This document shows positions 56,490-64,000 of a stretch of DNA of 64,000 nt, piece after piece. The stretch is taken from assembly GCA_026120185.1 (NCBI GenBank), contig JANUWF010001497.1, positions 3,336,501 through 3,400,500 of the forward strand. Direction: 5' to 3'. Positions within the stretch are counted from its first letter, which is position 1. Each line of letters starts with the position of its first letter. A program made the translations under genes and the position numbers. The notes under the pieces were generated by a model, which was given only the letters and a program-made list of their open reading frames with translations, was not told the origin of the DNA and ran no database searches. This stretch comes from Voacanga thouarsii (lineage: Eukaryota > Streptophyta > Magnoliopsida > Gentianales > Apocynaceae).

Positions 56490-57680
56490 CCACCCAAAGA
56501 CGAAGGAAACTTTGGTTCAGACAAGAAAGCTTTGGGTCCTTACGCTCTAAGCCCCAATGACAATCCAGGCAACATAATTACCCAGGTGTAGTTGAAGGGA
56601 GAAAATTATGAAGAATGGGCACGGGCAGTGCGGGCTGCATTGAGGGCCAAAAAGAAGTATGGTTTCATTGATGGAATCATGGAACAACTGGCAAATGATT
56701 CACTGAAAATTGAAGATTGGGGACTTTTGAGTTTGCAAAAGACTGTATCCAATGAAAGATTAATTGGTAAGCAAGAAGTTTTGTCTTGCGTAATAGATTC
56801 AGGGGCTTTCTATCATATGACTAGGAGAAGGGCCTGCCTGAGAGATGTGTCTGACATTGTTCCATGTTCAGTCAGAATACCAAATGGTGAAGTAACTATG
56901 GCACTGAAAGAAGGAACAGTGCATCTTGGAGGAGGATTGAAATTGCAACATGTTATTTTTGTCCCTAATTTAAAATATAACTTGATCTCTATTTCACAAC
57001 TTCTCAATGACTTAAATCTGGTGCTACAAATCACTAACAAAATTTGTGCTATACAGGATCGAAATACAAGGAGGCTGATTGGAACAAGTGAACAACACAA
57101 GGGGCGGTATTTTTTGAAGGTGGTGGCTTCAGCAAATGCTTGTAAAGCTTCTGGAGTTTCAGACTTCAATCTTTGGCATAGGAGAATGGGTCATCCATTG
57201 AATAAGGTGCTCGAGTTGATTTCTGCAGCAATTAAATTTAGAAGAAATAGTGATAATTTAAGTTGTGATGTTTGTTTTAGAGCAAAACAAACTAGAGAGA
57301 TGTTTTATTCTAGTGACAATAAAGCTAAGAGTTTTTTTGATTTAATGCATTATGATTTATGGGGGCCTTATAAAGCTTTGGCTTCTTGTGGAGTTGCTTA
57401 TTTTTTTACTATTGTTGATGATTGTTCTCATGCTGTGTGGATTTATTTGCTGAAAGGAAAACATGAAGTTGCTTGTGTTCTTAAGATTTTTATTGCTATG
57501 GTTAAACGACAATTTGAGAAGGATGTGAAGACTATTAGGAGTGATAATGGCACTGAATTTGTGTGTGTACGAAAATATTTTGATGAAAATGGTATATTGC
57601 ACCAAACTTCTTATGTAGGAACTCCCCCACAGAATGGTCGAGTTGAGCGAAAGCATTGTCACATCCTTAATGTGGCATGA
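56490..57680 (+). pseudogene. Copia gag start, protease and integrase
   Basis: Upstream of 56592 the frame reads PPKDEGNFGSDKK and NPGNII-TQV-stop, then LKGENYEEWARAVRAALRAK, a Copia gag N-terminus. After EDWG the sequence jumps to protease VIDSGAFYHMT (DSG kept), so most of gag including the zinc knuckle is deleted. Then come NLISISQLL, LWHRRMGHP, CDVCFRAKQTR (HHCC region), DLWGPYKA, TIRSDNGTEF and VERKH, which hold the D, D, E catalytic residues. The stop at 57680 ends the longest open frame in the window (362 codons). Confidence 0.85.
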
Positions 57681-58576
57681 GCTTTGATATTTTAGGCATA
57701 CTTACCAATTAATTTTCGGGGTGAATGCATTCATACCACTGGATACTTAATCAATAGGACACCATCTGCAGTTCTGAAGGGAAAAACTCCTTATGAAATT
57801 CTCTTTAGACAACTTCCTTCCTATAATCATATTAGGACTTTTGGTTGTCTATGTTATATGCATAGATAACTTAGAAATAAGGATAAATTTGCCAATCGAA
57901 GCCGTAGGTGTGTTTTTGTGGGGTACCCTTTTGACAAGAAAGGATGGAAAGTGTATGATTTAGAAACTTATAAGTATCTTGTCTCAAGGGATGTGGGGTT
58001 TGTAGAAACAAATTTTCAATATGCTGCAACAATGTTTGCAGGTAAGCATTCTACTAAAAATGCAGATGGAGCTCCTGAGCATAAGGATTGGGAAATTGTT
58101 GAGGATGATGGGGAGATGTTAGAGAAATCCCCTAAAGGCTGTCCTATTGAGCAAATTGCAAAAAAATAATACAACTGAAAATAGGGGAGAAAAATCAGGA
58201 GAGGTGGTACTAGTGGGAGATCAGCTTAGTTGTGGACATAGGATTAAATAGTCATCCACTTGTCTGAAGGACTATGTGACAAATAATGTGCAATTCAGCC
58301 TCTCAAAGAGTTCACTACTGCAACCACATTCCTTAGGTATGTCTTATCCTATAGCTAATTTTGTTAGCTATGATCGGTTTTCTTCACAACATCGGTCCTT
58401 CTTGGCAAGCATTACTGTAGGTTCAGAACCAGTTTCTTATAATGAGGCAATGCGAGATGAACGATGGCATGAAGCTATGAGAAAAGAAATCCAAGCTTTG
58501 GAAGAGAATGGAACTTGGACGATGGAAGACTTACCCCTTAGTAAGAAGGCTATTGGTAGTAAGTGGGTGTACAAAA
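57681..58576 (+). pseudogene. Copia integrase C-terminus and RT start
   Basis: Integrase continues after the stop: LPINFWGECIHTTGYLINRT, FGCLCYMHR-stop, VFVGYPFDKKGWKVYDLETY and VSRDVGFVET. The RT leader is EPVSYNEAMRDERWHEAMRK, ending GSKWVYKI at the Helitron edge. Frames shift twice between 58169 and 58276. Confidence 0.8.
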
Positions 58577-58578
<2 letters not shown>

Positions 58579-58614
<36 letters not shown>

Positions 58615-58627
58615 TATATATATATAT
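58579..58627. repeat. (TA)n at Helitron 5' end
   Basis: TATATA run interrupted by CACA; it forms the first 50 bases of the Helitron. Confidence 0.95.
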
Positions 58628-58996
58628 AGTAGGAGCTACGGAAGCACTACATAGTGACACGTGGCATTATAATTTCTTGACACCTGGCATTATTATTTCT
58701 TGAAACAGAATTGAAGGGTTCTTAAACTTGAAACTTAATGAAACTCTGAATCTTTGTAAACGTTGTCAAATTCACTCCCTATTAAATAATGAAACGTCCC
58801 TTCAATGAATCCATACTCCTAATCCCTTCAAACCTTTTCAAATTCATACATTGTACTTTGCATTATTTTCATTGTTCTTTGCATTATGTTCAGTACATCT
58901 AAACAGAGGAAGATTCATTGCATCATTGGTCTTGAATCACATAATAAATAGTCTCTTGTGAAGACTACATAGAACACAACCTTCAAACATTCTACA

Positions 58997-59149
58997 ATGG
59001 AACAACGGGACTTTGTTATGTTAAATCAATTATCCCAAGGTAAGTAACAAAAGCGAGTGCATTTCAGGATTTTAAGATTATGGGAGACATACCATGCGCA
59101 AAAACCAACCGAAGTGATAAGCCTTGATTTCGTGGTTATGGATGAAAAG
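58997..59149 (+). pseudogene. RPA1-like OB-fold exon fragments in Helitron
   Basis: Exon 58997-59039 (MEQRDFVMLNQLSQ, donor GTAAGT) and exon 59068-59149 (ILRLWETYHAQKPTEVISLD, FVVMDEK, donor GTACTA). The LRLWE...ISLDF..MDEK block resembles the N-terminal OB fold of plant replication protein A 70-kDa-like proteins, often carried by plant Helitrons. Downstream exons were not recognised. It is short, so a fragment at best. Confidence 0.55.
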
Positions 59150-59539
59150 GTACTATCCTTGAAGTGTTCAAATTCGTTTTTTTCCTTGGTTATTGGTGGA
59201 TTCCATTTTAGAATTGAACATGATGAGGTGTAAACAATTGTATTAACATGGATTTTGTCTATTGCAAGAAAATATCTAGATACACGAATCAGTAACAATT
59301 GGTGATTGCATGCGATTGTGTCGGTATCCACATCTGAAATCGAAAACAACCTTATTGAACACACCGGCAACATCGACGAAGGAGTTCGATGTGGCAGAGA
59401 TCTTCTTAAAGGAAGATGAAATTCATATCATAACCATAAACCCACTTTCCATTATCTTACTAACCACAAAACCTATGCAATCACGAATGTCCTATTCAAT
59501 CACCTCTTACCATTCCCCTACCATACTCTATCATCATTT

Positions 59540-59568
59540 CTTCTTCTTCTTCTTCTTCTTCTTCTTTT
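59540..59568. repeat. (TTC)n microsatellite
   Basis: Nine or so TTC units inside the Helitron, read as poly-Phe in one frame. Confidence 0.9.
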
Positions 59569-61207
59569 CCGTATTCGCCAACAATTATCAACTTCTTTGC
59601 CGAATCACATCAGACCCAGCTAAACACAATTATTCAACAGCATAAAAGACGGTGCTTTGTCATGGGGTAATGGTTGGAGACGATGGGATACGAGTAAAAA
59701 ATAAAAAAGTAAAAAAAAAAAAGAAAGAAAGGTGGGGTGTGGAAGTTTGTAGGATTTGGATCTCTTGAAGAAATATGAGTAGAAGAAAAACAAAGAGAGA
59801 TTTTTTTTTTTTCTCGGGGTGGGAGGAAAGGGAGAAGAGAAAGCAGGGAAGAAATTAGAAAAGACAAATGCAGGAGAGAAGGGGCGAACAAACACTTGTA
59901 TGATGGAGCTGCTGCTAGTTTCAACTATGAATTTCAATAGAGAATTTTAGAAGAAGCGTTTCTTGATTTCCATAGAATAGAATGGATTGTGATGTGCAAA
60001 CCAAAAACGGATCCCCATAGACAAATTCCAAACTCACACAATCTCAAACCTGAAACAGCTGTTCTGTCTTCTTCTCCTTCTGTTCTCTTTCTCCCTTATC
60101 CTAAACCAACAAAATCAACATCACACGTGTTACCCCTCGATTTGGGTGTCCTACAATAAGGGAGCAAGCCTTGAAAATTGAAAATAGTTAAATTACACAA
60201 AATTATTTTGTATTTAAATAGAACAGAATTTTTTTAAAAGTTTATTTTAATTAAAAAATATTATTATATATATTTTTTATTCTTCAATTTTTATTATATA
60301 CTCAGAATATATTATAATCTTTTTAATTTCATTTTATTTATATATTTAATAATTTTTTATTATAATCAAATAACTATATTTATATTTAATTTTTATTTAA
60401 TTATATCAAATTATCTATATTTAAATTGTACAATTTTAAATTGTAATTTTATAAAATTAAAAAATTAAATTTATGAGAAATAAACAAGATTTATACCAAC
60501 TAATAAAATAAAATAAATTTTATAAGTTTATTTATTTAGATTGATTCAGCCTAATGTAGGGAATCAGGTTATTGGTTGAATACTTGGAAAAATGGACCCG
60601 TATTGAATGAATTGAGCTCCATGCCATATAAAATGGACCCGTATTTAAACAAGTGAGCATCCTATATTGATCTCCCTAATTTCTTCTTCTGAATGATATA
60701 TCATTCACTGTGTTATGGTAAAAGTTCACCATATGCTTTGAGAGCCAAAAGTAGAGTTTGAATCTTTTTCGGACAAGAAATTGGTGTTGCAATTCAAGAT
60801 AGATGATTACAGAACTCCATTAACAGTCCATTCATTACTGCAGCTTGGCTCGTGTTTTTAGATCATGTGAAATGCTTCGTTGAAGATGAACCATGGCTTG
60901 CTTCATAAGGATAATGGATTGGTCAATTAACATTTGTGAGGGAGAATTGCACATTTTGCATTCTAGTAATTGTAATTTTAAGTACAGAAACGGATATGAC
61001 AAATGCAAAATGATTGGGGATATGCACATATAACAAAAAAAAAAAAACTAAAAAAAATAGAAAGTAAACTAATATAATACAATATCTTGACAATTAAATT
61101 TTAAAGTAAATAAAAATTTACAATACATATTTTCGAAAAAATTCGTTTCATCAAAATAAAATATAACATTATCAATACTCCCGTGCAACGCACGAGCATC
61201 GCCCTAG

Positions 61208-61750
61208 TAAAATATAATTCTGATGGGAGCATTGAGCGATGCAAGGCTCGATTGGTAATTCTTGTCAATCATCAAAATGAGGGTATTGACTATCATGAAA
61301 CTTTTGCTCCTACTGCAAAGATGACCACTATACGTACTTTCTTGTAGTAGCTACTGCAAAGAACTGGGAACTACATCAGATGGATGTCTAAAATGCTTTC
61401 TTGCATGGGGACTTGAATGAGGAAGTTTTCAAGAAAATGCCACTAGGTTTTGCTTCTAAAAATCCTGGGAAAGTGTGTAGACTACGAAGGTCTTTGTATG
61501 GCTTGCATCAGGCACCTCGTTGTTGGTTTGCTAAGCTAGCAGATTCTTTGAAGAAGTATGGCTGTCATCAATCTTGCTCAAACTATTCATTGTATGCTTT
61601 TCATGAACAGCATGTGCAAATACATGTTCTGGTCTATGTATATGATCTCATTTTTCAGGTAATGATGCTACAACTGTGTAGCGAGTGAAGAAATATTTGA
61701 GCAGTGAAGGATTTGAGACAGTTGAAATATTTTTTAGGTATAGAGGTAGC
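61208..61750 (+). pseudogene. Copia reverse transcriptase, after the Helitron
   Basis: Continues [37 protein letters not shown]-like, then from 61401 MHGDLNEEVFKKMPLGF, CRLRRSLYGLHQAPRCWFAK and LVYVYDLIF. The last is the YVDD catalytic box with one Asp changed to Tyr (YVYD), which would abolish activity by itself. Stops near 61347 and at 61678 add to this. Confidence 0.82.
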
Positions 61751-62537
61751 AAAAAATGCTGAAGGGATTTTTCTTTATCAATGAAAATACGCCTTGGATG
61801 TCATTTTTTAGGTTAGTTTGCTGGGAGCTAAGCCAGCGAAAACTCCACTAGAGCAGAATCATAAACTTGCTCTTATTGAAGGGGATGATGCTAGTGACCC
61901 GGCTCAATATCGTCGGCTGGTAGGCAAACTGATATACTTAACTATTACATAACCTGAATTGAGCTACTGTGTCCATATTCTTGCTCAATTTATGTAGCAA
62001 CCAAAGAAGGTCTATTAGGAAGCTGTATTATGGGTAGTCCGATATTTGAAATTGTATGCATACTGTGACTCCGATTGGGCATGTTGTCCTTTGACAAGAT
62101 GCTTCTTGACAGGTTATTTTATTGGCTTGGGCAGATCACCTGTCTTATGGAAAACCAAGAAACAACAGACTGTTTCACGCTTCTCTACTGAGGCAGAATA
62201 TCGGTTAATGACTAAAACAGCTTGTGAACTTAAATGGCTAAAGGGTTTGTTGCAATTTCTTGGTGTTGATCATTTTAGTTCCATGTGCTTGTACCATGAT
62301 AGTCAATCAGCTTTATACATTGCAGTGAATCCTGTATATCATGAGCATACGAAACACATCGAAATTGATTGTTATTTCATTCGTGAGGAGATACAAAATG
62401 GGAACATTGAAACAACTCATGTACGTATGACTCTACAACTTGTTGATATTTTCACTAAAGCTTTGGGTACTGATCAGTGTTAATTTCTTCTTGGCAAGTT
62501 GGGCATCTCAAATCTTCAAGCTCCAACTTGAGGGGGG
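61751..62537 (+). pseudogene. Copia RNase H and 3' end with PPT
   Basis: Text such as RRLVGKLIYLT leads into LYAYCDSDWACCPLTRCFLT, SRFSTEAEYRLM, ACELKWLKGLL, CLYHDSQSALYIAVNPVYHE, RTKHIEID-type HTKHIEIDCYF and LVDIFTKALG. Most of the D-E-D RNase H catalytic set is visible (CDSD, TEAE, DSQSA). The 145-codon frame ends at 62483. A PPT, ACTTGAGGGGGG (62526-62537), abuts the 3' LTR. Confidence 0.85.
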
Positions 62538-62766
62538 TATTGAGGAAACTGTAGAAATTAGTGCAGCAATTTACGAAATGATATTTTAGGATCTTTAGCT
62601 AATAAATTAGTGGTTGTAATTTTTGTAGTTTACTATTGTATAGGAAATCTTTATTTGTACAGATATAGAAATTATATAGGTAGGATCCTTATCTTTGTAT
62701 ATAAATGCACCTTTGAAATCAATGAGAACATCATCTCTTTTTATCCCAGTATTTATGTTTTCTTCA
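62538..62766 (+). mobile_element. 3' LTR of Copia element
   Basis: TATTGAGGAAACTG to TTTTCTTCA, 229 bases, equal in length to the 5' LTR. Followed by GAAAA. Confidence 0.88.
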
Positions 62767-62771
62767 GAAAA
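62767..62771. repeat. Target site duplication, right of Copia element (GAAAA)
   Basis: Equal to 56240-56244. Confidence 0.7.
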
Positions 62772-63400
62772 TAATACTGTCTCTTTTTCATCTACTACGA
62801 TTAATACAATTGAATGGTTTTTATTTAATGAATTAAAAATAATTTATTTTTTAGTAAAAATTTTTTCGACAAATTTTCTAAATGTGAGGCACCTTAAAGA
62901 ATCAAATCAAATTTATACATATTATTTTTTATTTATGATGTTTTAATGTTCTAAAATTTGAAGTGCAAGTAAGTTATTTGAAGGTTCTTCTATAATATAT
63001 GCACTAAAATTAAGATCAGTGTCTAAAGCAGCATATTATATATGTATAAAACTAATTTTCTTCAACAAAGTTTCAGGTAGGTATAGAAAATATATTAATT
63101 ACTACATAAAATTATTTTATCTTGTGTATAAATTTTCATTTCATCTATTTTCTTACTTAAAGTTCTAGTTGGAAGTGCACTATTCAAGGAACGAATATAG
63201 AAAACAGCAATTGGGAGGAAAAATTGAAAATAAAATTTCCCAATATTGTAAATATATATTAGTGGTGATCCTTTTTTGGAAGACAATAAATTTATGTCAG
63301 TGGTGATTTAGTTTTCGGTATATTAAAGTTTTTTTCCTTTTTTTTTTTGTGTAAAAATCACTTGGATAGAAGAGAGTGAGTTATCTAATCACTTGGAGGA
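62772..63400. other. AT-rich stretch without recognised features
   Basis: No coding homology; T-runs near 63330-63350 just before the LINE fragment. Confidence 0.4.
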
Positions 63401-64000
63401 AATGTGGTCTTGAAGTTAGACATGGCTAAGGCATTTGATCTAGTCTATTAGAAGGCCTTACTCAAAGTTATGTCTTGTCTTAATGAGCACATCCAAGACT
63501 CTTGCGAGTAACTATATCAACAATTGTAAGTTTTCTGTGCTTGTGAATGGAGAAGTTTGTGGTTATTTCTCTTCTACTCGGGGGCTTCGTCAAGGGGATC
63601 CTCTTTTCCTATTGCCTTTTATCCTTTTTCAAGAACTGTTGAGTAGAGGTCTTAATGTTTTGCTAATTGTTCCATCTTTCCAACCACATTCGGTCTCGTG
63701 TCGGCGTCCTTTAATCACTCATCTCAGTTTTACGGACGATACTATCATTTTTGCTGGCGCTGCTAAAAGGTCTCTCAAACCTTTGAAAAGTGTTTTGGAG
63801 GCATTCTAGTCAGCTTCTGGTCAACTAATTAATTCAGATAAAAGCTCCTTTACCCTTTCTTCAAAAGCACCTGATAATCGGAGGATTATGGTATCAAACA
63901 CTCTAGGCTATTCCCGCAGAGGATTGCATTTTACCTATCTTGGTTGTCACTTATTTGAAGGCAGGCCGAAGCACATATATTTTCAGTCATTAATTGATAA
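63401..64000 (+). pseudogene. LINE reverse transcriptase fragment, runs off the window
   Basis: Reads VVLKLDMAKAFDLVY-stop (RT block A), then in another frame KFSVLVNGEVCGYFSSTRGL, RQGDPLF (block B), LITHLSFTDDTIIFAGAAKR (block C: T-D-D, usually A-D-D) and, after a stop at 63809, ASGQLINSDKSSF, GYSRRGLHFTYLGCHLFEG. This is a plant L1-type RT distinct from the 23829-29300 element. The N-terminal endonuclease is missing, so the copy is 5'-truncated or rearranged. Confidence 0.8.

Larger units (their letters stand above)
58577..61207 (+). mobile_element. Non-autonomous Helitron, 2631 bp, in Copia RT
   Basis: Starts TC (TCTATATATATATA) and ends CTAG, preceded by a hairpin CGTGC-AAC-GCACG (61182-61194) nine bases before CTAG. 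Host A lies on the left and T on the right, the Helitron A/T target rule, with no duplication. Joining the flanks gives GTG TAC AAA ATA AAA TAT AAT, i.e. the expected Copia VYKIKYN frame. No Rep/helicase is seen. It carries an RPA1-like exon pair. Confidence 0.88.
56245..62766 (+). mobile_element. Complete Copia element (LTR to LTR), dead, with nested Helitron
   Basis: Two 229-base LTRs, tRNA-Met PBS, gag start, protease, integrase, RT, RNase H and PPT in Copia order. By eye the LTRs differ at about 13 positions with no indels. A Helitron (58577-61207) is nested in RT; without it the element is about 3.9 kb, short for Copia because most of gag is missing. Multiple stops throughout. Confidence 0.9.

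Noticed and set aside
59620..59937. Hydrophobic/Ser-rich minus-strand ORFs
   Set aside because: Low-complexity purine-rich DNA inside the Helitron; no recognisable domain.

Overview
The window looks like eudicot nuclear DNA. It is AT-rich and has no long intact host ORF. It is built mostly from decayed, nested retrotransposons, with a few intron-containing host gene remnants recognisable only exon by exon. I found no prokaryotic, organellar or CRISPR features. All identifications come from reading the sequence; nothing was searched against a database.

Left part (1-23783). Four copies (A to D) of one Ty3/gypsy-type family lie here. The family has LTRs of about 1.5 kb (TGATAGG...ACATCA), a tRNA-Asp-type primer site and a GTGTGGGGGAA polypurine tract. 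It carries a gag gene and a second ORF resembling the 'putative plant transposon protein' family. No protease, reverse transcriptase, RNase H or integrase is present. Copy A (minus) is split by a 4.3 kb insertion with a 5-bp target duplication. Copy B (plus) is a 3' end abutting A. Copies C and D (plus) share one LTR that has lost about 1 kb, including its TATA box. Between B and C a Copia-type LTR sits inside an inverted relative of itself.

Middle (23830-41063). A minus-strand LINE with recognisable ORF1 and ORF2 domains (23830-29300) is followed by a 13-exon minus-strand carotenoid cleavage dioxygenase pseudogene (31374-38564). Its fifth coding block is broken by a 5' half of a Tnt1-like Copia element (33318-36465). 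A complete but dead two-exon Yippee-like gene follows (39481-40585).

Right-centre (41064-50858). Copy E of the pol-less family is structurally complete: two LTRs, gag, ORF2, PBS, PPT and GAATG target duplications. It sits in a fragment of a type-A response regulator gene, next to an exon resembling EDC4/VARICOSE. All these host fragments are on the minus strand.

Right part (52860-64000). LINE-derived zf-RVT and RNase H fragments flank a bit of the gypsy LTR. A complete but decayed Copia element (56245-62766, GAAAA target duplications) follows. Its reverse transcriptase is interrupted by a 2.6 kb Helitron (58577-61207); removing the Helitron on paper restores the reading frame. The window ends inside another LINE reverse transcriptase.

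No gene appears intact. The main points of interest are the pol-less design conserved across copies, a fossil PPT / TG...CA / PBS-like module inside its 3' region, the exact Helitron insertion, and the dated sequence of insertions in the dioxygenase pseudogene.
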